This document shows, in pieces, positions 33,938 through 42,317 of a stretch of 64,000 bases of DNA. Under the pieces are notes generated by a model. The model saw nothing but the letters and a program-made list of their open reading frames with translations. It was not told the origin of the DNA and ran no database searches. Source of the stretch: Geothermobacter ehrlichii (GTDB taxonomy: Bacteria > Desulfobacterota > Desulfuromonadia > Desulfuromonadales > Geothermobacteraceae); contig NZ_VNIB01000011.1 in assembly GCF_008124615.1 (NCBI RefSeq), positions 50,406-114,405 on the forward strand, in the 5' to 3' direction. The position numbers and the translations under genes were made by a program. Position 1 is the first letter of the stretch. The number at the start of each line of letters is the position of its first letter.

Positions 33938-35308
33938 TCAGAGGAACCCGAACTTCTTCATCCGGTAGCGGAAGGCGTCGATGCCCAGGTTCAGCTTTTT
34001 CGCCGCCTTCGACTGGTTGCCGTCAGCCAGCTCGAGGGCCTGGCGAATCAGCTCGCGTTCGACATCCTCGATGTCGATCCCTTCCGGCGGCAACTGGAAA
34101 CCGATGGGACCGCTGGCAACGGCAGGGGTGCGGGAAACGATTTCCTGTGGCAGATGTTCGAGCAGCAGGGTTTCGTCGCTCTCGAGGATGATGGCCCGCT
34201 CGATAACGTTCTTCAGCTCGCGGGTATTGCCCGGCCAGGGGTACTCCATGAGGAATTTTTCCGCCATTTTCGAAACGCCCTTGACGTTCTTGCCGAATTC
34301 GCGATTGAAGTGATCGATGAAATGGTGAACCAGGGGCATGATGTCTTCCTTGCGCTCCCGCAGCGGCGGCAGAAAGATGGGAATGACCTGGATGCGGTAG
34401 TAGAGATCGTTGCGGAAGGTCTTCTCCTCGATGGCCTTGAGCAGATCCTTGTTGGTGGCCGAAACGATGCGCACGTCAATGGAAATATCGCGGGTGCCAC
34501 CGATGCGGCGGAATCGACGCTCCTCGAGAACACGCAGCAGCTTGGCCTGCATGCCCAGTTCCATGTCGCCGATCTCGTCGAGAAAGATGGTTCCGCCGTC
34601 GGCGATTTCGAACAGCCCCTTCTTCTGGCTCTTGGCGTCGGTGAAGGATCCCCTTTCGTGCCCCATCAGTTCCGATTCGAGCAGGGTTTCGGGAACCGCA
34701 GCGCAGTTGATGGCCATGAAGGGCTTGTCGGCGCGGGCGCTTTCGTAATGGATCGCCTTGGCGACCAGCTCCTTGCCGGTGCCGCTTTCGCCCTGGATCA
34801 ACACGGTGCTGGCATCGGACTGGGCGATCTTGCGAATCATCGTCTTGACATTTTCGATATGCTTGCTGACGCCGATGATGTTTTCCAGCCCGTACTTGCT
34901 GGTCTGCTCGGAACGCAGATGAGCGACTTCGCGCTTCAGGTCGCCCGTCTCGAAAGCTTTCTTTATGACGATGGCCAGCTCGTCGAGATTGAACGGTTTG
35001 TTGATATAGTCATGGGCTCCGAGCCGCATCGCCTTGACCGCCGTTTCCAGCACCCCGAGGGCGGTGACCATGATGACGATGATCTCCTCGTCGATCTCCT
35101 TGATCTTTTCCAGCACCTCGAGTCCGTTCATGCCCGGCAACTGGATGTCGAGCAGTATCAGGTCGGGCGCTTCCTGCTGCACGAACCGCAGGGCATCCTC
35201 GCCGGATGCGGCGGTGATGACATCGTAGCCCTGCTTGGTCAGGTTCTGCTCCAGCGACCAGCGAATCAACTGTTCGTCGTCAACGACAAGTATCCTGTTT
35301 TTAGCCAC
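33938..35308 (-). CDS. NtrC-family sigma-54-dependent response regulator
   Basis: A protein of 456 residues from a GTG start (AGAGGAGACAG upstream) that overlaps the kinase gene by eight bases. Receiver domain 5-120 with phosphorylatable Asp54 (LLDIQLPG) and Lys104. AAA+ domain 143-380 with Walker A GESGTGKE (173-180) and Walker B IFLDEIG (241-247). Fis-type helix-turn-helix at 412-456 (NQSKAAKKLNLGIDAFRYRMKKFGFL). The loop that touches sigma-54, normally GAFTGA, reads GSFTDA (220-225); the essential Thr is kept. It is the partner of the heme-sensing kinase next to it, and the sigma-54 promoter 115 bases beyond its stop is an obvious target. Confidence 0.94.
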   Translation of the reverse strand: MAKNRILVVDDEQLIRWSLEQNLTKQGYDVITAASGEDALRFVQQEAPDLILLDIQLPGMNGLEVLEKIKEIDEEIIVIMVTALGVLETAVKAMRLGAHDYINKPFNLDELAIVIKKAFETGDLKREVAHLRSEQTSKYGLENIIGVSKHIENVKTMIRKIAQSDASTVLIQGESGTGKELVAKAIHYESARADKPFMAINCAAVPETLLESELMGHERGSFTDAKSQKKGLFEIADGGTIFLDEIGDMELGMQAKLLRVLEERRFRRIGGTRDISIDVRIVSATNKDLLKAIEEKTFRNDLYYRIQVIPIFLPPLRERKEDIMPLVHHFIDHFNREFGKNVKGVSKMAEKFLMEYPWPGNTRELKNVIERAIILESDETLLLEHLPQEIVSRTPAVASGPIGFQLPPEGIDIEDVERELIRQALELADGNQSKAAKKLNLGIDAFRYRMKKFGFL

Positions 35309-36800
35309 CTGTCTCCTCTTTCCTGTCGAATTCGGGCCGGAACTGCACCGGCAGTTCTATGATGAAAGTGGCCCCACGGCCAACTTCGCTCTCAACCCTT
35401 ATGGTCCCACCGTGCTGTTCAACCAGTTGCTTGCAGATCGGCAGGCCGAGGCCCGTTCCCTGGTTCTTGGTGGTGAGAAAGGGGACGAAAATCCGGTCGA
35501 GCATGTCGGGGGGGATGCCCGGCCCGGTATCGCGGATTTCGATGTGAATGAGCTGGTTGCCGCCGCGGCCCGTCACCACCGAGGTCTGCACGGTCAGGGT
35601 CCCCCCATCCTCCATGGCCTGGATGGCGTTGATGATGATGTTGAACAGCACCTGCTGGATCTGCTTGGCGTCGACTAGCGCCGGCGGCAGATCCCGCGCC
35701 AGCTCCTTGACCCGGTGAATGTTGCGCGCTTCCGGGTGCTGCGAAATGAAGAAGAGGGTTTCCTTGATCAGGCTGTTGATATCGACCCAAGTCAGTTCCG
35801 GCTTGCCGGGTCGGCCGAAATAGAGCAGGTCGGTGACCGTCTTGTTCAGCCGGGCGATCTGTTCGAGCACCTGGTCGATCACCTCCCGCCGCGGATCATC
35901 CTCGGGGAAATCCTGCGCCAGCACCGAGATGGCGCCACTGATGCCGGCCAGGGGGTTCTTGATCTCGTGCGCCAGACCGGTGGCCATCTCGCCGACCGAT
36001 GCCAGGCGATCGGCCCGCTGCATCTGCTGATAGTGTACCTCCTCCAGCTCTTCCCGGGCCTGCTGCAGCTTGTCGACCATCGAGTTGAAACTGCGGATGA
36101 GGCTACCCATCTCGTCGGCATAGCGAGGCTCCAGCCGCACCGAGAGATCTCCCTCTTCGACCTGCGCCATCTTTTCCGCCATGTCTTCCATGGGCCGCTT
36201 GACGAAGCGCAGCAGCAGAAAGGAAATGCCGGCCGAGAGAATGAGGATGGTCACCACCATGTGCAGCATGAAGGACTGGTAGGATTCCCAGATCTGGTCG
36301 GTCATCTGCTCGAGGGAAAAATTGAGGTTGAGCACGCCGACCACCTTGCGACCCGGGCCATGGCAGAAAAAGCACTGTTCATCGGTGATGATCGGCTTGA
36401 CCAGTCCCAGCACCTCCCGGCCATCGACCTTGAAAACGCCCTCCCGGCGATTGTTCTGGTAGAGGGTGAGGTCGAAGCTCTGCAGCCGGCTGCCGATCTC
36501 CCCGGGTCGGGCTGATTTCAGAATGGTACCGTCGGGGTGAAAGATGCGGACATTGGTCAGACTGTGACTGCGCCCGACCATCTCGAGGATATTCTGCACA
36601 TCGTAGCTGTTGCCGACCCGCATCGAGTTGAAAATGGCCTTTTCCACCGTCGACAGCAGCAGCCAGGCGCTTCTGCGAGTCGAGTTGATCAGATGTTCCT
36701 CTTCCCGCCGGATATGAAACATGGTGAAGGCACCAATGACCACCGACACCAGCAGGATATTGAGAATGATGACGCGCGCGACAAGACTGTGAAAGATCAC
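35301..36800 (-). CDS. Sensor histidine kinase with c-type heme motif in sensor domain
   Basis: A protein of 499 residues from a GTG start. TM1 at 5-28, a periplasmic domain at 30-172, TM2 at 175-198, HAMP at 199-250, HisKA with His278 (LAHEIKNPL), then an HATPase domain (NIIINAIQAMEDGG; DTGPGIPP; GTGLGLPICKQLVEQHGG). Within the periplasmic domain, residues 143-147 are CFFCH (DEQCFFCHGPGRKVVGVLNL), a canonical covalent heme site. The protein therefore probably senses redox state or a heme ligand and phosphorylates the sigma-54 activator encoded by the overlapping downstream gene. It is close to ZraS/AtoS-type kinases in layout. Confidence 0.92.
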   Translation of the reverse strand: MIFHSLVARVIILNILLVSVVIGAFTMFHIRREEEHLINSTRRSAWLLLSTVEKAIFNSMRVGNSYDVQNILEMVGRSHSLTNVRIFHPDGTILKSARPGEIGSRLQSFDLTLYQNNRREGVFKVDGREVLGLVKPIITDEQCFFCHGPGRKVVGVLNLNFSLEQMTDQIWESYQSFMLHMVVTILILSAGISFLLLRFVKRPMEDMAEKMAQVEEGDLSVRLEPRYADEMGSLIRSFNSMVDKLQQAREELEEVHYQQMQRADRLASVGEMATGLAHEIKNPLAGISGAISVLAQDFPEDDPRREVIDQVLEQIARLNKTVTDLLYFGRPGKPELTWVDINSLIKETLFFISQHPEARNIHRVKELARDLPPALVDAKQIQQVLFNIIINAIQAMEDGGTLTVQTSVVTGRGGNQLIHIEIRDTGPGIPPDMLDRIFVPFLTTKNQGTGLGLPICKQLVEQHGGTIRVESEVGRGATFIIELPVQFRPEFDRKEETGG

Positions 36801-36872
36801 GACCGGACCGCCTCCCGTCGGACATTACGGAACGTGAGGCGCACCGGCAACAACGCGGGTCTTGTCCGAAAG

Positions 36873-37355
36873 TCACTTGCCGTCATCACCGACCAGGTAG
36901 GAAAGGATGATATCGTCCAGCCCCGGTTCTTCGGCCGGCGCCGGGGGAGTTTTTTTCACCTCGGGTTCGTCACCCTTCTCCGTTCCGGCACCACCCGCGT
37001 CACGGACCGGCTCAGAATCGGACAGAGGCAAGGAAACGGCGGCTTTCGGCTTTTCGACCACCGGATCGGCCGCCGGATTGACCACTCCGTCGAGGCCAGC
37101 GATCCGGTCGTCGAATTCACCGTCCTTCAGCCGGCGGAGCATCTCCCTGTGCTGCTCCTTCATCAGGTCCTCGACGACCTGCTCGAGATTGCTGACTTTC
37201 GTGATATCGGCGTAGGATGTCTTTTTGGAAGCAAGGATGGTACCGCCGCAGTAGAGCAGGGTCACGATGTTGGGCGAACGCAATCCGCCATCCTCGGTCT
37301 GGACGTGAAAGAGTTTGCCCTTGTAGCGAAAGTTGTGATTGAAGCCGACGATCAT
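36873..37355 (-). CDS. Conserved protein of unknown function
   Basis: A protein of 160 residues starting MIVGFNHNFRYKGKLFHVQTEDGG with GAAGGA upstream. Residues 1-75 form a compact beta-rich domain (FHVQTEDGGLRSPNIVTLLYCGGTILASKKTSY). Residues 76-105 are a charged helix (LEQVVEDLMKEQHREMLRRLKDGEFDDRI), and the last 55 residues are acidic and proline-rich, ending in a short hydrophobic tail (DDIILSYLVGDD). There is no signal peptide. I do not recognise a named family. It lies 72 bases upstream of the kinase gene and may belong to that operon. Confidence 0.65.
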   Translation of the reverse strand: MIVGFNHNFRYKGKLFHVQTEDGGLRSPNIVTLLYCGGTILASKKTSYADITKVSNLEQVVEDLMKEQHREMLRRLKDGEFDDRIAGLDGVVNPAADPVVEKPKAAVSLPLSDSEPVRDAGGAGTEKGDEPEVKKTPPAPAEEPGLDDIILSYLVGDDGK

Positions 37356-37552
37356 GATTCCTTCACTTGTTCAGGCCTCGCACAACTGGCCAGGATTGTT
37401 TTCAGACTGCTGAAAAAAACCGGCCGCGGTTCAGACCTGCCAGTTTCCGACACTTGCCTCCGAACCTTTTTGAGCAGCCTGCCCGGTCAGCAATTTCGTT
37501 TATCATTGCTACCATTTTTCAGCTCCGCAAGGCAAGAAGAACACCGGCCCTG

Positions 37553-38182
37553 TCAGTCGCCGCCCCCTGTGGGCAGGGCCTCTTCCTCCTCCTCGCCAGA
37601 GATGGGCCGGCCCGATTGCACGAGCAGTCTGCGGGTATAGCGAAAATCGGCCACGACGGGCATGCGCAAATCGACATGCCCCTTGATCGTATCGGCCGGG
37701 TGGCCCTCGATCTTGAATCGTACCTGCCGAACATAGGGGAAATTGACCGACAGGGTATCGACAACGGCATAGACGGTCAGCAGTTCGGAACGGCTCCCTC
37801 CGGGATGTGCATCGACGAATTCACGGCTGAAATCGATGGTGACCAGATCGTCCTTCAGTTCAACACCGAGGATACGGGTTTTGGCCGGCAACACGGACAG
37901 CAGATCGGTCTGCGACCCCGCAATCAGCACCTCGAGAGTTTCTTTCAGGCACTCGCGTTCGTCCTCACAATCGGGAATCTGCCGCGTTTCCGACTGCAGC
38001 AGGTCGCCCTCGGGAGAACCGAAATAGACAAGGACATCGCGGGTGAGCAGACGGGCTGCAGGCAGCGGTTCGTCCGTTTCGACCACATCCTGCCGCGGCG
38101 ACAGCGCCTGGCGGCTGAGAAGCCCGACCACGACCGCCAGGACCCCTGCGGTCACGAGCATGGCAACAAGACGGATTTTCAC
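37553..38182 (-). CDS. GerMN-domain membrane-anchored protein
   Basis: A protein of 209 residues. The GTG start overlaps the stop of the racemase gene as GTGA. One N-terminal membrane segment (LVAMLVTAGVLAVVVGLL) anchors an extracytoplasmic GerMN domain at about 50-180. The domain is recognisable from VLVYFGSPEGDLL near its start, LLSVLPAKTRILGVELKDDLVTIDFSREFVD and LLTVYAVVDTLSVNFPYVRQVRFKIEG. GerMN domains occur in GerM and LpqB and are thought to bind cell-wall or other ligands; the pairing with glutamate racemase, a cell-wall precursor enzyme, is frequent and fits such a role. Confidence 0.82.
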   Translation of the reverse strand: MKIRLVAMLVTAGVLAVVVGLLSRQALSPRQDVVETDEPLPAARLLTRDVLVYFGSPEGDLLQSETRQIPDCEDERECLKETLEVLIAGSQTDLLSVLPAKTRILGVELKDDLVTIDFSREFVDAHPGGSRSELLTVYAVVDTLSVNFPYVRQVRFKIEGHPADTIKGHVDLRMPVVADFRYTRRLLVQSGRPISGEEEEEALPTGGGD

Positions 38183-39045
38183 TGGTGCCAGCCTCCCGCG
38201 ACACAGGATCGGACGGCCGGACGGGAGTCGTCGGCAACGATGCCGATATCGATCTGTTCAATTTCTCCGATATCCGTACCGAGAAAGGTGCTCCCGACCC
38301 GGCGAAACCGGTCCGGAAGGTCGGTGACATAAAAACGGGTCCTTCCCTCCCGAGGGACGGTGCCGGCAGAGGCAAGCTCCGCATCGAGCAGGCGACCGGC
38401 AATGGCGTCAGCGGTCGCCTCGGCCGAGTCGACCAGAATGATTCCGTCGCCGAGAATCCGCTTCAGAACCGGCTTGAGCAGGGGATAATGGGTACAGCCG
38501 AGCACCAGCGAATCGATGCCGGCTTCCTGCAGCGGAGCGAGATACTCCCGGGCACAGATATCGGCCACGGGATGTCCCGACCAGCCCTCCTCGGTCAGCG
38601 GGACGAAAAGCGGGCAGGCAGCGGACAGCACTCTGGCGTCCGGCCGCAGGCGCAGAATCGCCCGGTCATAGGCCCCACTGCCAACCGTTCCTTCAGTGCC
38701 AATAACGCCGATGGCGCCGGTGCGGGATTGCCGGCAGGCCTGCCGCGCGCCTGGCTCAATGACCCCGACAACCGGCAACCGGAACCGCCTGGCAAGATGC
38801 GGCAGGGCGACCGCCGAAGCTGTGTTGCAGGCTACCACCAGCATCTTGACGCCGTGGGAAACCAGAAAGGCAGCCGCCTGTTCGGCATAGCGGATGACCG
38901 TGTCCGCCCCCTTGGTTCCGTAGGGAACACGGGCGGTATCTCCAAGATAGACAAAGGATTCGCCGGGCAGTCGGCGCAAAGCCGCCCGCAGCACCGTCAG
39001 GCCGCCGATTCCGGAGTCGAATATCCCGATGGGGCGATGTGGCAT
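38179..39045 (-). CDS. murI: Glutamate racemase
   Basis: A protein of 288 residues of normal family length. It converts L-glutamate to D-glutamate for peptidoglycan synthesis in the cytoplasm. The family signatures are present: IGIFDSGIGGLTVL with Asp10 and Ser11, LGDTARVPYG, the first catalytic cysteine in VVACNTAS (Cys73), and the second in LGCTHYPLL (Cys184). No insertion or missing residue is seen. It overlaps the GerMN gene downstream by four bases. Confidence 0.96.
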   Translation of the reverse strand: MPHRPIGIFDSGIGGLTVLRAALRRLPGESFVYLGDTARVPYGTKGADTVIRYAEQAAAFLVSHGVKMLVVACNTASAVALPHLARRFRLPVVGVIEPGARQACRQSRTGAIGVIGTEGTVGSGAYDRAILRLRPDARVLSAACPLFVPLTEEGWSGHPVADICAREYLAPLQEAGIDSLVLGCTHYPLLKPVLKRILGDGIILVDSAEATADAIAGRLLDAELASAGTVPREGRTRFYVTDLPDRFRRVGSTFLGTDIGEIEQIDIGIVADDSRPAVRSCVAGGWHQ

Positions 39046-39133
39046 CAGTACCTCTGGACGAAAAAACGCCCTTTCCTGAAGGGGTTAGAATCGCGTTCGA
39101 TGCTAGTTAACAGACGGGTAAATGTCAAGCAAG

Positions 39134-39248
39134 CCCCCACGTCCCCAAATCCACCACCTGTTTCGCGAACCGAGGGTGCCGGGACAGACGCAGATGCACC
39201 TGTAACGGCAGCCGAATCCCTATATGGGGGGATTTGGGGACGTCCCCC
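39134..39248. repeat. REP- or MITE-like inverted repeat
   Basis: Two arms, ACGTCCCCAAATCC at 39139-39152 and its exact complement GGATTTGGGGACGT at 39230-39243, are separated by about 77 bases. The right arm continues to CCCCC and contains the palindrome GGGGACGTCCCC. Repeats with GGGGACGT cores between genes are typical of sequences mobilised by REP-associated tyrosine transposases. It sits in the divergent gap between murI and the following rightward genes. Confidence 0.45.
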
Positions 39249-39324
39249 TTGCGAGGCCGGTAACGATGCTTTAACATGACATGTATTTTGCTGTGGCCGC
39301 CCTATCGTATGGAGGGAATGCCCA

Positions 39325-39651
39325 ATGAAGGCCCTGATGGATCTGCTCGAAAACCTGCAGACCGAGCACCTGCTGGCCATTCTGCAGGATCTCAGACTGG
39401 AGGAGCTGGTCAAAAATCCCGCCTTTCTCGGTGCCGTCGCCGTTATCGGCGCCGTCTGCCTGTTCAAGCGCTGGTACGGGTTTCTCGGCATCGTTTTCGG
39501 CCTGACCGGATTCGTCTGGCTCCTTTCCTACACCCTGCAGAGAGGGACGGAACTCGGTGGCTCCGGCAACCCCACCCTGCTGGTCTTCATCGGCGGTGGC
39601 GTCGTCATCATCGGCATCGTCATCTACCTGCTGTTCATCCGCTCCGACTGA
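39325..39651 (+). CDS. Small membrane protein of unknown function
   Basis: A protein of 108 residues. After an amphipathic N-terminal helix (MDLLENLQTEHLLAILQDLRLEELVKN) come two or three membrane segments: FLGAVAVIGAVCLFK, YGFLGIVFGLTGFVWLLSYTL and PTLLVFIGGGVVIIGIVIYLLF. GGAGGGA stands before the ATG. First gene of a short rightward set with the HgdB-like and diheme cytochrome genes. No family recognised. Confidence 0.65.
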   Translation: MKALMDLLENLQTEHLLAILQDLRLEELVKNPAFLGAVAVIGAVCLFKRWYGFLGIVFGLTGFVWLLSYTLQRGTELGGSGNPTLLVFIGGGVVIIGIVIYLLFIRSD

Positions 39652-39672
39652 GATGCCCACCGGAGATTCGCC

Positions 39673-40650
39673 ATGACCGGCCTGACCGCTCCCATTCCCC
39701 TCGAAATTCTCATCGCCGCCGAAAGACAGCCGGTCGACCTGCTGCAGCTCTTTTTGCAGGAGACCGATCCGGCCGGGGTCCTTGACGAAGCGGCCCAGGC
39801 CGGTTTTGCGGAAGACGCCTCCATCATCGAAAAGGGGCTGTACGGAACCATCCTGCGCCACGGCATCCGGGAAGTCGTCATCGCCGTGACCGGCGATCGG
39901 CCGGTCCGGGAGCTGGCCACCCTGTTGCAGCAACACGACGTACGGATCATTTTCTTTTACTACCCCCTCGATCGCTGCCGCGAAACCCTGGCCCTCGAAA
40001 TCAAGAAGCTGGCCCGGCATTTCGACGCCGCGCCGGTCGACATCGATCGGGTCCATCACCGTCTCGCAGACATCCGTGACCAATTGCACCGGATCGACCG
40101 TCTCTGCTGGCAGGACGAAAAAATCTCCAGCCAGGAAAGTTTCAGTCTGCAGCTGGCGGCCAGCGACATGAGGGGGGATCCGGAAAGCTTCGCTGCCGAA
40201 CTCGACCGTTTCATCGACCGGGCTGAACGGAACCAGCCCAAATCCCGCAGCCGGCGCATCGCCTGTCTCGGTGACGTTCCGTTGTGGAACGACCTGTTTC
40301 TGACCATCGAGGAGTTCGACGCCCGGGTCGTCTACCACGAAATCCCGCACCAGATCGGCATGCCGCACCGAGCCGATTCCCTGGTGGAGCAGTATCTCGC
40401 TTTCGACCTCCCCTACGACGTTCCCGCGCGCCTGCATAAAAGCCTGGAGACTGCTCGCGAAAGGAACGTCGACGGCCTGGTTTTCATCCGGACAGGCAAC
40501 CGACCGGCCAGTGGCATCACGGAAATCCTGCTCAGGCAACAGACCGAACTGCCACTGCTGGTCCTCGACTGTCAGGCCACCGGCCCTCTCGACCTGTGCA
40601 GCAGACTCCGGCTGAAGGATTTTCTCACCGGACTCGACAGAAACCAATGA
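39673..40650 (+). CDS. 2-hydroxyacyl-CoA dehydratase D-component-like (HgdB/BcrC-type) protein
   Basis: A protein of 325 residues. The general layout matches the two-domain HgdB/FldB/BcrC family that carries a 4Fe-4S cluster: an N-terminal half with IIFFYYPLDRCRETLALEIKKLARHF, a middle with RIACLGDVPLWNDLFLTIEEFDARVVYHEIP, and a late part LVFIRTGNRPASGITEILLRQQTELPLLVLDCQATGP, in place of the usual CDP and GDC blocks. Cysteines are fewer and the usual partner subunit and activator are not adjacent, so catalytic dehydration or ring reduction cannot be assumed. It starts 22 bases after the small membrane protein gene and is followed by a diheme cytochrome gene. Confidence 0.6.
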   Translation: MTGLTAPIPLEILIAAERQPVDLLQLFLQETDPAGVLDEAAQAGFAEDASIIEKGLYGTILRHGIREVVIAVTGDRPVRELATLLQQHDVRIIFFYYPLDRCRETLALEIKKLARHFDAAPVDIDRVHHRLADIRDQLHRIDRLCWQDEKISSQESFSLQLAASDMRGDPESFAAELDRFIDRAERNQPKSRSRRIACLGDVPLWNDLFLTIEEFDARVVYHEIPHQIGMPHRADSLVEQYLAFDLPYDVPARLHKSLETARERNVDGLVFIRTGNRPASGITEILLRQQTELPLLVLDCQATGPLDLCSRLRLKDFLTGLDRNQ

Positions 40651-40687
40651 ACCGCAACTGACTGATTCGTCTCAAGGGAGTCATTCC

Positions 40688-40954
40688 ATGGCCTTCAAGA
40701 AAAGTGATGGTCTCTTCATCGCCCTGATCGTCGTCATTCTGACCATTTTCATTCTCATTTCCGGTGAAGAAAAGACCAGCCGGGTGCCGAATGACGAAAT
40801 TCACGCCCGTTTCTACCCCATCATCCGCGAGCAGGGAAAAAAGGCCGGCGAAAAATTCTGCGGCGAATGCCACAACGAAAAACAGATCCCCTTTCCCAAG
40901 GATCATCCGCCGAAGTTCCGCTGCCTCTTCTGCCACAAGCTGAAAGGGAATTGA
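40688..40954 (+). CDS. Membrane-anchored diheme c-type cytochrome
   Basis: A protein of 88 residues. One N-terminal membrane helix (GLFIALIVVILTIFILISG) acts as anchor or uncleaved signal. Two heme motifs follow: CGECHNEKQIPFPKDHPP and, close to the C-terminus, CLFCHKLKGN. GGAGT precedes the ATG. It is the third gene of the rightward set and could feed electrons to or from a periplasmic partner. Confidence 0.85.
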   Translation: MAFKKSDGLFIALIVVILTIFILISGEEKTSRVPNDEIHARFYPIIREQGKKAGEKFCGECHNEKQIPFPKDHPPKFRCLFCHKLKGN

Positions 40955-41148
40955 CCTGCCGGTTGCGCCATTTGGCCGTTCCATTTCCAGCCGGAGGCCG
41001 GGGCGGTTGTCCACGAAGAAAAAAATAGCTGTAATTGCAGTGTTTTTCCGCCGGCCGGCAAAACGTCCACCACCGCCCAACGGCTGGCATCCTTGTTGCT
41101 ATCTACCCAGTCCGTTCATCACCGGAAGGACAAGGGAGGACAATACCC

Positions 41149-41259
41149 ATGGCGCAGTTTCCCAAAAACAGCAACTTCTTCGACTATCTGCTTTACGCAC
41201 TGGCCGGCAGTGTCTTTCTGGTCATGAGCTATTCCTTCATCCTCTGGCTGCAGTTCTGA
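41149..41259 (+). CDS. 36-residue single-span membrane protein
   Basis: A short ORF with an excellent ribosome binding site (AGGGAGGA) and a terminator 26 bases after the stop. It encodes MAQFPKNSNFFDYLLYAL and continues through one hydrophobic helix to the end LWLQF. Small one-helix proteins of this kind often associate with larger membrane complexes. It lies 195 bases after the diheme cytochrome gene. No family recognised. Confidence 0.55.
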   Translation: MAQFPKNSNFFDYLLYALAGSVFLVMSYSFILWLQF

Positions 41260-41284
41260 ATACCATCCGCCCCCTAAAAACGCC

Positions 41285-41318
41285 AAGGCCGTCGGCATCT
41301 GCCGACGGCCTTTCCATT
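41285..41318 (+). terminator. Terminator after small membrane protein gene
   Basis: Twelve-base-pair stem AAGGCCGTCGGC/GCCGACGGCCTT with a four-base loop followed by TTCCATTT. It separates the rightward set from the leftward nrd operon. Confidence 0.7.
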
Positions 41319-41516
41319 TCGGCCTAGCCCTCCCCCAAAAAGGTCGGTTCGCCACCAGGATACCTGACAGGGTAAAGGCGTTTTCAACGCTGAGCCGCAG
41401 AGGGGACGAACCGGAGAGAAGCAGCAGGGTCAGTTCGACAAGGCTCGGAGCAAAACATCTGAAATTTAGCAACCTGTGAGGGTAACACAGCCAGAGAACC
41501 CGTCCGCTGCAGACTG

Positions 41517-42215
41517 TCAGCGAAGTCCTCGCAACTCGACCCTTTCGACATACCCTGCCGCCAGGGAAGCCAGCTCCCGCAACTTCTCCTCGGAGTAGGG
41601 TTCAAGGTCGGCCAGGCCGGGGTCAAGAGTGACCTGCGGCGAGAACTGCTGCAGCACCCAGAGGCCGGCGCCGCGGATCAGCTCGCCGATCTGGCGGATA
41701 TCCCCGACATCGACAAAACCGGGAACGCAGGTGGTGCGAAATTCGCAATCGACATCGGCCGCCAGCAACAGCCCGACCGTGCGCTGCAGGGCCGCCATGC
41801 TGACCGGCCCCCGATGCAGCTCCCCGTAACGCCGCGGCGCCGTCTTCAGGTCGAGGGCGACATAGTCGACCAGGTTTTCCCGCAGCATCCGTTCGACCAC
41901 GCGGGGAGCAAGCCCGTTGGTGTCGAGCTTGACCTGCAGCCCCATATCGTGGATCTGGCGCACCAACACATCCAGTTCCGGCGCCAGGGTCGGTTCACCG
42001 CCGGTCAGCACCACCCCATCGATAAAATCCTGCCGCTCCGCCAGTTCATCCACCACCAACTCGAGGGGAAGATCGGGCAGATCCGCATCCTCGGCCAGAA
42101 GCGAAGGATTGTGGCAAAAGGGGCAGGTCAGATTGCAGCCAGAGAAAAAAACGAGGGACGCGATCTTCCCCGGAAAGTCGAGGAGACTGGTCCCCTGGAA
42201 GCCCTTGATGGCCAT
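41517..42215 (-). CDS. nrdG: Anaerobic ribonucleoside-triphosphate reductase activating protein
   Basis: A protein of 232 residues; MAIKGFQGTSLLDFPGK was taken as N-terminus because it matches the usual family beginning. A radical SAM cluster motif CNLTCPFC lies at about 28-35, followed by GVVLTGGEPTLAPEL and LDTNGLAP, typical of NrdG and pyruvate formate-lyase activases. It generates the glycyl radical on the anaerobic reductase using SAM and a 4Fe-4S cluster. The operon order is nrdD, small glycyl-radical polypeptide, nrdG. Confidence 0.9.
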   Translation of the reverse strand: MAIKGFQGTSLLDFPGKIASLVFFSGCNLTCPFCHNPSLLAEDADLPDLPLELVVDELAERQDFIDGVVLTGGEPTLAPELDVLVRQIHDMGLQVKLDTNGLAPRVVERMLRENLVDYVALDLKTAPRRYGELHRGPVSMAALQRTVGLLLAADVDCEFRTTCVPGFVDVGDIRQIGELIRGAGLWVLQQFSPQVTLDPGLADLEPYSEEKLRELASLAAGYVERVELRGLR

Positions 42216-42317
42216 GCCAGAATCCTGCATCCGTCCCGCCGGTTGCCGAAACCGATCACGCCGGGCGGCGAAGGCCCGCGTCAGGACGCTTTTCGGCAAT
42301 CGGACGGACCACTGAAA

